Assembly (NCBI GenBank): GCA_023386235.1 | Contig: JAEWKC010000043.1 | Coordinates: 1-21,206 of the forward strand | Reading direction: 5' to 3' | DNA length: 21,206 nt | Origin: Bacteroidota bacterium | GTDB taxonomy: Bacteria > Bacteroidota > Bacteroidia > Chitinophagales > Chitinophagaceae | Part shown: positions 14,700-21,206 of the stretch, one piece after another | Numbering within the stretch: the stretch's first letter is position 1 | Layout of the letters: every line of letters begins with the position of its first letter | The notes under the pieces: model-generated | What the model was told of the DNA's origin: nothing | Database searches by the model: none | Seen by the model: the letters and a program-made list of their open reading frames with translations, nothing else | Position numbers and translations under genes: made by a program

Positions 14700-14918
14700 A
14701 TGTTATTAGCAACGCAATTAGAGCGAGTTTTTATACTCAAAGATAAAGGGCAGAACATCAGACTGACCGACCCCGAACCACGTTGGAGCGTGGAAGCCGT
14801 GATGAATTTTTATGCCAATATGTACCCCATTCTGACAACTGCAAAAGCATCTGCACCACAAATAAAAGACGATGCAGTCGAGTACAAATTTGAGAGTGTA
14901 ATGGGTACGAAAGGTTAA
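14700..14918 (+). CDS. PRTRC system protein C (prokaryotic ubiquitin-like)
   Basis: This 72-residue protein has the PRTRC C layout: beta strands in LERVFILKDKGQNIRLTDPEPRWS, the helix VEAVMNFYANMYPILTTA, then strands in AVEYKFESVMGTKG. The family has been grouped with prokaryotic ubiquitin-like proteins. The last residues are GTKG, so the protein ends in Gly72, as required of a Ub-like modifier activated by an E1. That conjugation actually happens has not been shown to my knowledge. Its neighbours B (E2-like) and ThiF (E1-like) make that reading coherent. Confidence 0.85.
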   Translation: MLLATQLERVFILKDKGQNIRLTDPEPRWSVEAVMNFYANMYPILTTAKASAPQIKDDAVEYKFESVMGTKG

Positions 14919-14933
14919 CCAAATATTAAAGCG

Positions 14934-16079
14934 ATGAATTATGCAACGCAACATCATATCGGGAACTATCAGCATACCCGAACAGAAACGACAACGGCAA
15001 TTGCACCGACAGTTGGGCGAGTTCGCCAATTGGCTACAAAGACCAAAGGACGCAAACCAAGTGCAGAAAGACAAGCAGAAATCCGTACCAATAGCAATGC
15101 TACCAATGGTATTCTAAAGTGTACGTTTCTGCCCAAACTGAAAACAGCACCATCCGTACAGACTTGTCAGAAAACGGAGAGGGATTTTTACAAGTCCCTT
15201 TCCAAATTGGCAGGGCATTACGGTATACAACCTATGCAGTCCAGGCAATACGGCTATCCCTACAATATCGCTTTGGCTTTGGATGATACAGAAGAACAGT
15301 TAAGGAAAAAGTTTTGTGATTGGGAAGAACTCCATTTGATACAGGATAGTAAGAAAACTTATTTCGTTAGCGAGGAACGGTACAGTACAGGTGCGACCCT
15401 GTATTACATTCCTGTAGTGCCGTTGTACCGACTATCCAAGAACCCCACCCGTAAGCAAGCCGTACAGTTATTGCAGTCGGTGTTTGCCTACCTGTACCAT
15501 ATTGCAGATGTTCCCTATTATCGGCAGGAAAACAGTTGTCTGTATTGGATGTATGAGATGGTAACAGAGTGGATTGTAAGCGATGACGAGAATGAGGACA
15601 CCACAACGTATTTAAGCGAGATTAGGCAATCAGAACAGATAGGCGAACGTATGGAGCAGAAAATTTACAACAAGCACAATTTGACCCGATTTGCCCTCCG
15701 TTTAAACTCCTTTAAAATCAAAGATAGCTTTGACCAAGATTGCTACAAACTGGCAAGTGAAGCCTTTGTTTTGTATGAACAATTCCCGACTGCCACCATA
15801 AACCGCAATGCCCTGCCAAACGGAGAGGCAAGCGAAGAAGATATGGAAAATAGTATAGGGATGGAAAAGTATGTTTCCTTTTGTGCCGATGCTAAAGGCA
15901 TTTTGTTTCAAACACTTTTCGACAGCCTGAACACCGAGTTGCAGGAATACGGACAAATGGAAGAACCTACCATAGTGAAAAGGTTTGATGGTAGTGATAT
16001 TACTGCCAATACCCTTGAATTTGAAAACCGTGTTTTTGCCTTAATTGAGGAATTGATATACATACTGAATAACTTTTAG
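14934..16079 (+). CDS. Large PRTRC-cassette protein in the F position (unconfirmed)
   Basis: The protein has 381 residues and lies between PRTRC C and B, the place where PRTRC protein F is often found. Residues 1-75 are polar and Thr/Arg/Gln-rich and look disordered. The rest is mixed alpha-beta (KSLSKLAGHYGIQPM, YPYNIALALDDTEEQLRKKF, TGATLYYIPVVPLYRL, FAYLYHIADVPYYRQEN) with a helical C-terminal half. I cannot identify a domain or catalytic motif, so F is a positional guess. In the first 175 bases another open frame (14941-15117) is also present. The start at 14934 follows PRTRC C by 15 bases. Confidence 0.6.
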   Translation: MNYATQHHIGNYQHTRTETTTAIAPTVGRVRQLATKTKGRKPSAERQAEIRTNSNATNGILKCTFLPKLKTAPSVQTCQKTERDFYKSLSKLAGHYGIQPMQSRQYGYPYNIALALDDTEEQLRKKFCDWEELHLIQDSKKTYFVSEERYSTGATLYYIPVVPLYRLSKNPTRKQAVQLLQSVFAYLYHIADVPYYRQENSCLYWMYEMVTEWIVSDDENEDTTTYLSEIRQSEQIGERMEQKIYNKHNLTRFALRLNSFKIKDSFDQDCYKLASEAFVLYEQFPTATINRNALPNGEASEEDMENSIGMEKYVSFCADAKGILFQTLFDSLNTELQEYGQMEEPTIVKRFDGSDITANTLEFENRVFALIEELIYILNNF

Positions 16080-16089
16080 ATACTCTAAC

Positions 16090-16803
16090 ATGAAAGATAT
16101 AACACAAGACTTCGGAACGCTTTACCACCCTTTATCGGCTTTGGTTTTTTACCACACCAAAGGGAATAATAAATACACCTATGTAGAACATTTTGATATG
16201 GACAAGAACGGTAATCCTATCAATGCCCATCCTTTGACAGAAAGAGAAGCTAAAGAATTGGCAAAAGCACTCAATACCAAAAAGGAAAAGAGCAAGGCAT
16301 TTTTAAAATCTAATGGCATTCTGCCTACCAACGTCCTGCACATTAATCCGAGTGAAAACGGTACAGTGCTTTGGTACACCAAGCCACGAAAAGTAAAAAT
16401 GTTCTTTACTGAAAGTCTTGAAATACCAAACGGTACGGCGAAAGTACCTGCAATGCTTTGGCATGCAAGCAAGCAGAGCCTTATTGTTTTCGCCCTTGAA
16501 AAAGACCACAGACCTACCGAGAATACCGTATTATTTCACGCACCATTTTTCAATATTTACGAGGACGGACACGTATGTATGGGAACTGTAGATATCAATA
16601 TCAAAAATTCTGCTTCGGTTGAAGAATTTATGCAAGCGTGGGAAAGCTACTTTTTTAACAGCTATTTCAGCCACTTGGTAAACGAACACAACCCCGTAAA
16701 AGGAAACTGTATAAGCCTTTGGAAAGACCTCATCGGCACAGACAAAGCCTTTCCTAAAGATGTATTGAAAAAGACAAACAAGACCATAAAAACGATATTG
16801 TAA
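16090..16803 (+). CDS. PRTRC system protein B (E2-like)
   Basis: The protein has 237 residues. The C-terminal part has the ubiquitin-conjugating-like motif FHAPFFNIYEDGHVCMG: His150, and Cys163 at the place of the E2 active-site cysteine (compare HPNIYxxGxVCL in classical E2 enzymes). The family is described as an E2-like superfamily member in PRTRC and related ThiF loci. The N-terminal half (1-110) is a beta-rich region with KGNNKYTYVEHFDMDKNG. It would accept an activated Ub-like protein from the ThiF protein. Its stop overlaps the ThiF start by one base (TAATG), coupling the two. The E2 role is inferred by homology. Confidence 0.85.
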   Translation: MKDITQDFGTLYHPLSALVFYHTKGNNKYTYVEHFDMDKNGNPINAHPLTEREAKELAKALNTKKEKSKAFLKSNGILPTNVLHINPSENGTVLWYTKPRKVKMFFTESLEIPNGTAKVPAMLWHASKQSLIVFALEKDHRPTENTVLFHAPFFNIYEDGHVCMGTVDINIKNSASVEEFMQAWESYFFNSYFSHLVNEHNPVKGNCISLWKDLIGTDKAFPKDVLKKTNKTIKTIL

Positions 16804-17609
16804 TGAGCAAAGAAATTTTAAAAGTCCATTTTACAGACAGCGATTTGATAAACCCTACCAACCCGATAACAGTAAACGTAATCGGTGCAGGTGGTACAGG
16901 CTCAAAAGTAATGACTGCCTTGCTTGAAATGAACCACAGCCTAAACGAGTTAGGACACGCAGGGTTGTTTATTCGTCTTTGGGATAATGATATAATTACC
17001 CAAGCCAATTTAGGAAGACAGCGTTTTGCAGAAAGTGAAGTCGGTTTGTACAAGTCCGTTGCTATCATAAACCGTATAAATCGCTTCTCAGGTACGAACT
17101 GGAAAGCGGAAGCAAGGAAATTTGAAAAAGACAATAGCGACAGTTTCCCCGAAAACGCAGGAGCAAGTATTTATATTTCCTGTGTGGATAGCGTAAAAGC
17201 AAGATTTGAAATTGCGGAAATATTAAGTGAATTGAGCAATAGAAGCCCCTATTCCAACCGCCCACGTTATTGGTTGGACTTCGGTAACAGTCAACATACA
17301 GGACAAGTTTTACTATCTACCATAGGAAAAATTCGCCAACCCAATTCAGAGAAATATGAAACGGTGGCAAGCCTGCCAATGGTTACGGATGAATTTGGCG
17401 AACTGCTTAAACAGTCCGAAGTGGATGACGATACACCGAGTTGTTCCCTTGCCGAAGCCTTGGAAAAACAGGACTTGTTTATCAATTCCTCATTGGTGCA
17501 GATGGGTTGTTCACTGTTATGGGGTATGTTTAGGAACGGTTTGACACCATACAGAGGTTTTTTTCACAACCTGAAAGATTTCCGCACCCACCCTATAAAA
17601 GTCGCCTGA
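16803..17609 (+). CDS. PRTRC system ThiF family protein (E1-like adenylating enzyme)
   Basis: The protein has 268 residues. The nucleotide-binding loop is VIGAGGTGS (26-34). It is followed by the acidic pair DND (61-63), the Arg-containing ANLGRQRF motif (68-75, like the NxxRQ of E1 enzymes), Lys84, and CVDS (127-130), the usual Mg-binding Asp129 region. A Cys at 214 in DTPSCSLAE sits where several E1-like proteins have a catalytic or structural cysteine. ThiF/E1 enzymes adenylate the C-terminal Gly of a Ub-like protein, here PRTRC C as the obvious partner. It is the last gene of the cassette, followed by a hairpin-rich gap before the ars genes. Confidence 0.9.
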   Translation: MSKEILKVHFTDSDLINPTNPITVNVIGAGGTGSKVMTALLEMNHSLNELGHAGLFIRLWDNDIITQANLGRQRFAESEVGLYKSVAIINRINRFSGTNWKAEARKFEKDNSDSFPENAGASIYISCVDSVKARFEIAEILSELSNRSPYSNRPRYWLDFGNSQHTGQVLLSTIGKIRQPNSEKYETVASLPMVTDEFGELLKQSEVDDDTPSCSLAEALEKQDLFINSSLVQMGCSLLWGMFRNGLTPYRGFFHNLKDFRTHPIKVA

Positions 17610-17624
17610 TTGGAAAATCGGGCG

Positions 17625-17680
17625 GCAAAAAGACTGTCCCGACCATCGGGAGGGAGTGTCTTTTTGCACCAAACGGTGCA
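17625..17680. terminator. Complex inverted repeats after the PRTRC cassette
   Basis: GCAAAAAGAC (17625-17634) pairs with GTCTTTTTGC (17658-17667) around an inner hairpin CCCGA/TCGGG (17638-17642 with 17646-17650). A second stem TGCACC/GGTGCA (17665-17680) overlaps the first, so only one of the two can form at a time. The T-run lies within the outer stem, so it is not a textbook terminator. It probably ends the cassette transcript or acts at the DNA level. Confidence 0.55.
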
Positions 17681-17756
17681 ACCTCTTTGATAAAATGGGA
17701 TACCTACCCACCATCCATTCCGGCACATTTTACCAAACAGGTTGCGAAATTATTTG

Positions 17757-17828
17757 AGGGATATTCATTATCCCTTTCGTTGTTTTAGGGAACTTCTTTT
17801 CTTACCACATTGGCGACCTAAGAAAAGA
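17757..17828. repeat. Two further inverted repeats before the ars operon
   Basis: AGGGATA/TATCCCT (17757-17763 with 17769-17775) is a 7-bp stem with a 5-base loop. TCTTTTCTTA/TAAGAAAAGA (17795-17804 with 17819-17828) is a perfect 10-bp stem with a 14-base loop. With 17625-17680 they fill the 361-base gap between ThiF and arsR. No gene or known motif is seen in the rest of the gap. Confidence 0.5.
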
Positions 17829-17920
17829 TTCTGTGTTATGATCCAAGTTTTTATATAATTTTTTTTAGTTGATTTTGAAGGGTCTTATAGTGAGCTTTCA
17901 GAAATAAAAATAAAAAATCT

Positions 17921-17950
17921 TTTGATTTTAAATTTAATATCGTAATATTG
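17921..17950 (+). promoter_or_regulatory. arsR: arsR promoter
   Basis: TTTG (17921-17924) and TAATATTG (17943-17950; 7 of 8 match to TAnnTTTG) are 18 bases apart. The -7 element lies inside the palindrome at 17939-17954, so a bound ArsR would block the polymerase. Confidence 0.6.
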
Positions 17951-17954
17951 CGAT
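17939..17954. promoter_or_regulatory. ArsR operator 1
   Basis: ATCGTAATATTGCGAT is a 16-base dyad with one mismatched pair, placed over the -7 element of arsR. A near-identical copy lies downstream of arsR at 18322-18337. The call rests on the repeat, the dyad and the location upstream of an ArsR-family gene. Confidence 0.7.
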
Positions 17955-17970
17955 TTAAATAATTTTAAAA

Positions 17971-18300
17971 ATGGGAGTTACAAAAACAGAAATATATAAA
18001 GACGAGCAAAATAAACTTGCATCGCTTCTTAAAGTTTTAGGGCATCCAGCCAGAATAGCAATCCTGCAATATATTATCAACCAAAAAGCATGTATTTGTA
18101 ATGATCTGGTTGAGGAATTAGGTTTAGCACAGGCAACTATTTCACAACATTTAAAAGAATTAAAAACCATAGGAATTATTCAAGGTTCAATTGAAGGAAA
18201 ATCAGTTTGTTATTGTATTGACGAAAAGGCATGGAAACAATTTCAAGAGGAATTTAATGGCTTTTTCAATCAGGATGTAAACGTAAAGCAGTGCTGTTAA
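17971..18300 (+). CDS. arsR: ArsR family metalloregulator
   Basis: This 109-residue protein is a winged-HTH repressor of the SmtB/ArsR family. The alpha-3 metal-site region reads ACICNDLVEELGL, with Cys41-x-Cys43 at the place of the As(III)-sensing CVC of ArsR. The recognition helix is AQATISQHLKELK, and the wing follows around SIEGKSVCYCID (Cys80, Cys82). The protein ends in KQCC, giving two more cysteines that could bind arsenite. It would repress the operon when arsenite is absent, using the palindromes at 17939-17954 and 18322-18337. All residues of the alpha-3 site are present. Confidence 0.93.
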   Translation: MGVTKTEIYKDEQNKLASLLKVLGHPARIAILQYIINQKACICNDLVEELGLAQATISQHLKELKTIGIIQGSIEGKSVCYCIDEKAWKQFQEEFNGFFNQDVNVKQCC

Positions 18301-18321
18301 GGCATTTTTTTATACTTTAAT

Positions 18322-18337
18322 ATCGTTATATTGCTAT
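18322..18337. promoter_or_regulatory. ArsR operator 2
   Basis: ATCGTTATATTGCTAT differs from operator 1 at two positions, and the shared word extends to TTAATATCGT on the left. It lies in the 86-base gap between arsR and the DUF6428 gene. A full -33/-7 pair is not seen here, so it may tune transcription of the downstream genes separately or add to repression. Confidence 0.6.
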
Positions 18338-18386
18338 ATGTCATTTATAATTAATTATCTATTTTATCATTTTAAAAGTTTGTATT

Positions 18387-18860
18387 ATGAAATTATCAGA
18401 AATCAAAGAAATTTTACCAACATTAGAAAATGTTGAATTTCAATTAGAAAATGGAACATTTGTTCCTGAACACTTTCACGTTACTGAAGTGGGGCAAATA
18501 ATCAAAAATTTTATTGATTGTGGCGGTGTGATCCGTAATGAAAAAGCAGTCAACTTTCAATTGTGGAATGCCGATGATTATGAGCACAGGTTGAAACCAG
18601 GAAAGCTATTAAGTATAATTAAACTTTCAGAAGATAAATTAGGAATTGAAGATGCTGAGATAGAAGTGGAATATCAAAGCGAAACTATTGGTAAATACGA
18701 TTTGGATTTCAATGGAAATACATTTGTACTGAAAAACAAAGCGACTGCCTGCTTGGCTCAGGATGCTTGCGGAATTCCTTCTGAAAAACAAAACAACAGC
18801 CTTTCCGAATTAACAGCAAATCAATCAAATTCATGCACTCCAAATTCAGGATGCTGTTAA
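18387..18860 (+). CDS. DUF6428 family protein of arsenic operons
   Basis: This 157-residue protein has a globular N-terminal domain (1-118) with LENGTFVPEHFHVTEVGQI (two His near 29-31) and NFQLWNADDYEHRLKPGKLL, matching DUF6428, a family mostly found beside arsR in Bacteroidota. A Cys-containing tail follows: Cys122, Cys128, Cys150, then Cys156-Cys157 at the very end. The tail pattern echoes the KQCC end of ArsR and hints at arsenite or metal binding. Function is not established; a chaperone or sequestration role is only an inference. It is 18 bases ahead of the phosphatase-like gene. Confidence 0.8.
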   Translation: MKLSEIKEILPTLENVEFQLENGTFVPEHFHVTEVGQIIKNFIDCGGVIRNEKAVNFQLWNADDYEHRLKPGKLLSIIKLSEDKLGIEDAEIEVEYQSETIGKYDLDFNGNTFVLKNKATACLAQDACGIPSEKQNNSLSELTANQSNSCTPNSGCC

Positions 18861-18878
18861 ACCCTAAATCAAATATCC

Positions 18879-19493
18879 ATGTATCCAACATTATCAGAGA
18901 CAATTCAACAGTTAGAATGGGAGAAAATCAATAACGATGAGCGTAAAAGCACCTTACAGCCGTTGATTGATTTTATTCAATTAAAAATAAATAGCAAGCA
19001 GCAAATAAATATCAACTTCATTTGCACCCATAATTCCCGCAGAAGCCATTTGTCCCAGGTTTGGGCACAAGTAGCCAGTGCGTACTTCAATATTGCAAAT
19101 GTACATTGCTTTTCCGGCGGAACGGAAGAAACAGCACTATTTCCGAAAGTGGCAGAAACATTGACTAATCAGGGTTTTAATATCTTCAAAATTGCAGACA
19201 CTCATAATCCTGTATATGCTATAAAGTACAGTGAAAATGCTTTGCCAATAATCGGTTTTTCCAAAAAATACGATAGCCCTTTTAATCCGGTTTCAGCGTT
19301 CGCAGCTATTATGACTTGTTCGCAAGCAGACGGTGGTTGCCCTTTTATAGCAGGAGCAGAAAAAAGAATACCCATCACTTTTGAAGATCCTAAAATTTCA
19401 GATAATACACTGGAGCAATCAATGGTATATGCAGAAAGGAGTTTACAGATAGCAAGCGAAATGTTTTATGTCTTTTCAAAAATCAGTCGATAA
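18879..19493 (+). CDS. Low-molecular-weight phosphatase-fold protein, arsenate reductase-like
   Basis: This 204-residue protein has an LMW-PTP fold with the P-loop CTHNSRRS (CX5R, Cys49 to Arg55). The segment MTCSQADGGCP carries Cys147 and Cys154 with Asp151 between, the type of redox cysteine pair used by thioredoxin-linked ArsC enzymes, and is followed by ITFEDP with Asp170. The N-terminal 40 residues are an extra helical region. The operon position between DUF6428 and an arsenite exporter argues for reduction of arsenate to arsenite. General protein-tyrosine phosphatase activity cannot be ruled out from sequence. Confidence 0.85.
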   Translation: MYPTLSETIQQLEWEKINNDERKSTLQPLIDFIQLKINSKQQININFICTHNSRRSHLSQVWAQVASAYFNIANVHCFSGGTEETALFPKVAETLTNQGFNIFKIADTHNPVYAIKYSENALPIIGFSKKYDSPFNPVSAFAAIMTCSQADGGCPFIAGAEKRIPITFEDPKISDNTLEQSMVYAERSLQIASEMFYVFSKISR

Positions 19494-19496
19494 CCT

Positions 19497-20528
19497 ATGC
19501 AACCAAAACTAAAATTCTTAGACAGATACCTGACCTTATGGATATTTCTTGCCATGGCATTAGGTGTAGGATTGGGTTATTTCCTTCCTACAATTTCCAA
19601 TGTTACAAACAGTTTGTCAGTAGGTACTACTAATATTCCTTTAGCAATAGGATTAATACTGATGATGTATCCACCATTGGCAAAAGTGGATTATTCCTTA
19701 CTACCAAAAGCCTTTAAGGACAAAAAAGTAATCGGCATATCCTTATTGTTGAATTGGCTAATCGGTACAGTATTAATGTTCGGATTAGCTGTTTTGTTTT
19801 TACGCAACGAACCAGATTATATGACAGGCTTAATACTGATAGGCTTAGCAAGGTGTATCGCCATGGTTATTGTATGGAGTGATTTGGCAAAAGCCAACAG
19901 AGAATATACAGCTATGTTGGTTGCTTTAAATAGTATCTTTCAGATATTGAGTTACAGTGTTTTGGTTTGGCTTTTCATCAATGTATTACCGGGTAAATTA
20001 GGTTTAGCTAATTTCAACGTAAATGTATCTATGAAAGACGTAACAGAAAGCGTATTGATATACTTAGGAATTCCGTTTTTGGCAGGTTTTTTAAGTCGTT
20101 ATTTTTTAGTCAAAACCCAAGGAATTGAATGGTATAACAGAACCTTCATACCCAAAATATCGCCTATTACTTTGTATGCTTTACTCTTTACTATCGTATT
20201 GATGTTTAGCTTGAAAGGCGACAAAATAATAGCGTTGCCAATGGATGTGATAAAAGTAGCCATACCCTTAATCATCTATTTTGTATTGATGTTTTTCGTG
20301 AGCTTCTTTATCAATAAATTATTGAAACTGCCTTACGACAAGAACGCATCAATCGCTTTTACTGCTACAGGTAATAATTTTGAATTGGCAATCGCCGTAT
20401 CTATAGCGGTTTTCGGTATTCATTCGCCACAGGCATTTGTTGGCGTTATCGGCCCACTGGTTGAGGTTCCTGTTCTGATACTTTTGGTTAGGGCAAGTTT
20501 GTGGTTAAAAAAGAGGTATTATAGCTAA
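19497..20528 (+). CDS. arsB: Acr3-type arsenite efflux transporter
   Basis: This 343-residue protein has ten predicted hydrophobic segments, normal for the Acr3/BART family. A conserved cysteine in the fourth region (Cys120 in GLARCIAMVIVW) matches the essential Cys of Acr3 proteins. The C-terminal GNNFELAIA and VEVPVLILLV motifs are also of Acr3 type. It exports arsenite across the inner membrane. NCBI annotation often labels Acr3 as arsB, though it is unrelated to the E. coli ArsB transporter. It starts 3 bases after the phosphatase-like stop codon, as expected for an operon. Confidence 0.93.
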   Translation: MQPKLKFLDRYLTLWIFLAMALGVGLGYFLPTISNVTNSLSVGTTNIPLAIGLILMMYPPLAKVDYSLLPKAFKDKKVIGISLLLNWLIGTVLMFGLAVLFLRNEPDYMTGLILIGLARCIAMVIVWSDLAKANREYTAMLVALNSIFQILSYSVLVWLFINVLPGKLGLANFNVNVSMKDVTESVLIYLGIPFLAGFLSRYFLVKTQGIEWYNRTFIPKISPITLYALLFTIVLMFSLKGDKIIALPMDVIKVAIPLIIYFVLMFFVSFFINKLLKLPYDKNASIAFTATGNNFELAIAVSIAVFGIHSPQAFVGVIGPLVEVPVLILLVRASLWLKKRYYS

Positions 20529-20554
20529 TTTTGAAACAAGATTATTATATAGTA

Positions 20555-21001
20555 ATGAATTTCAAAAAAATAATTGATACTGACCAATCTAAAACCACCA
20601 TCTTAATTCGTTTGATGATCGGGGCTGTATTCCTTTCAGAAGGTATTCAAAAATTCCTTTTTCCCGCCATTCGTGGAGCAGGACGATTTGAAAAAATTGG
20701 TTTGCCTTCTCCTGAATTTTTAGGCGGTTTAGTTGGAAGTTTTGAAATTATTTGTGGACTTCTTATTCTAATCGGGCTTTTCACACGGCTTGCAAGTATC
20801 CCGCTTATAGTTATTATGCTTGTGGCTATTGCAACAACCAAATCAGAGGTTTTAGCCGAAAAAGGATTTTGGGAAATGATGCATGGAAGCCGTACAGACT
20901 GGGCGATGCTTTTGGGGAGTATCTTTCTATTGATAAAAGGAGGAGGTGATTTGTCGGCTGATAAAACATTGACAAACAAATGGAGCATAAAACAAAGCTA
21001 A
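20555..21001 (+). CDS. DoxX family membrane protein
   Basis: The protein has 148 residues from the ATG at 20555; a TTG start at 20531 would add eight residues. It has four hydrophobic segments (LIRLMIGAVFLSEGIQKF, LGGLVGSFEIICGLLILIG, LASIPLIVIMLVAIATT, DWAMLLGSIFLLIKG), the layout of the DoxX/YphA family of small inner-membrane proteins. Its role in redox or chalcogen stress is known only partly. It sits between the arsenite exporter and chrA, and its end overlaps the chrA start by 22 bases in a different frame. Confidence 0.85.
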   Translation: MNFKKIIDTDQSKTTILIRLMIGAVFLSEGIQKFLFPAIRGAGRFEKIGLPSPEFLGGLVGSFEIICGLLILIGLFTRLASIPLIVIMLVAIATTKSEVLAEKGFWEMMHGSRTDWAMLLGSIFLLIKGGGDLSADKTLTNKWSIKQS

Positions 21002-21206
21002 AAGAAATAGCAAAAGTTTTCGGTAAGTTAGGTATTATAGGATTTGGAGGGCCAGCAGCACATATTGCCATGATGCGGGATGAAGTGGTGGTTAGACGAA
21101 AATGGATGAACGAACAGCATTTTTTGGATCTGCTGGGTGCTACCAACCTTATTCCAGGACCTAACAGCACGGAAATGGCTATTCATATTGGATATGATAA
21201 AGGCGG
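20980..21206 (+). CDS. chrA: Chromate transporter ChrA, N-terminal part, cut by window edge
   Basis: From the ATG at 20980, inside the end of the DoxX gene, 75 codons are visible. The sequence KVFGKLGIIGFGGPAAHIAM, then LLGATNLIPGPNSTEMAIHI, is the conserved N-terminal motif of the CHR family. These proteins export chromate. The gene is clearly part of the same transcript as the ars genes (22-base overlap with DoxX), so arsenic and chromate resistance are in one cargo operon. Length and C-terminal half are unknown. Confidence 0.92.
   Translation, partial: MEHKTKLKEIAKVFGKLGIIGFGGPAAHIAMMRDEVVVRRKWMNEQHFLDLLGATNLIPGPNSTEMAIHIGYDKG

Larger units (their letters stand above)
8588..21206. mobile_element. 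Integrative element (ICE or genomic island), left end to window edge
   Basis: The layout is tRNA-Pro, tyrosine recombinase, small HTH/excisionase-like protein, ssb, DUF932, PRTRC cassette, then metal-resistance cargo, all on the plus strand. This is a pattern seen in Bacteroidota islands and ICEs. No relaxase, coupling protein or Tra genes are in the window, so self-transfer cannot be claimed. The right end and attR are outside. By eye the PRTRC part is richer in GC than the ars operon, which suggests the cargo was acquired separately. Confidence 0.78.

Noticed and set aside
17517..17726. Minus-strand 69-codon ORF after ThiF
   Set aside because: It runs through the ThiF end and the inverted repeats and has no protein-like pattern.

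Overview
The window looks like the chromosome of a Bacteroidota bacterium. Promoters fit the group's TAnnTTTG -7 element, Shine-Dalgarno sequences are scarce, and YebC, Lon, the SusCD-era style metalloprotease and the integrase are all of Bacteroidota type. Protein flavour suggests Chitinophagaceae or a close relative, but this is a guess from memory and not a measured assignment.

Left part (1-8590) is ordinary chromosome. On the minus strand lie the 5' end of a large secreted zinc metalloprotease, yebC, lon, a NlpC/P60 lipoprotein peptidase and a small-molecule phosphotransferase related to N-acetylhexosamine kinases. A short plus-strand group encodes a VOC (glyoxalase-fold) protein, a DUF1905/YdeI protein and a DUF2200 protein. 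The block ends in a tRNA-Pro(TGG) gene with a near-consensus promoter.

From the 3' end of tRNA-Pro to the right edge (about 8590-21206) the window enters an integrative element whose other end lies outside. It starts with a tyrosine recombinase and a small HTH/excisionase-like gene. A 750-base non-coding stretch follows, then ssb, a DUF932 gene, four small unknown ORFs, and a PRTRC cassette (E, C, a large protein in the F position, B, ThiF). PRTRC-C has a ubiquitin-like family assignment and ends in Gly, PRTRC-B has an E2-like DGHVCMG site, and ThiF is E1-like. The element therefore carries a candidate ubiquitin-like conjugation set of unknown function.

The right end (17921-21206) is a cargo operon for metal resistance: arsR, a DUF6428 gene, an LMW-phosphatase/arsenate-reductase-like gene, an Acr3 arsenite exporter, DoxX, and the start of chrA (chromate transport). 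Two nearly identical palindromes, one overlapping the arsR promoter, look like ArsR operators.

The most unusual signal is in the non-coding stretch 10575-11000. It holds two diverged tandem copies of a roughly 216-base unit. Each copy can form the same set of helices, including two interleaved helices (a pseudoknot), and the paired bases differ between copies while pairing is kept. That is the signature of a selected RNA or single-strand DNA structure, and I cannot match it to a family I know.
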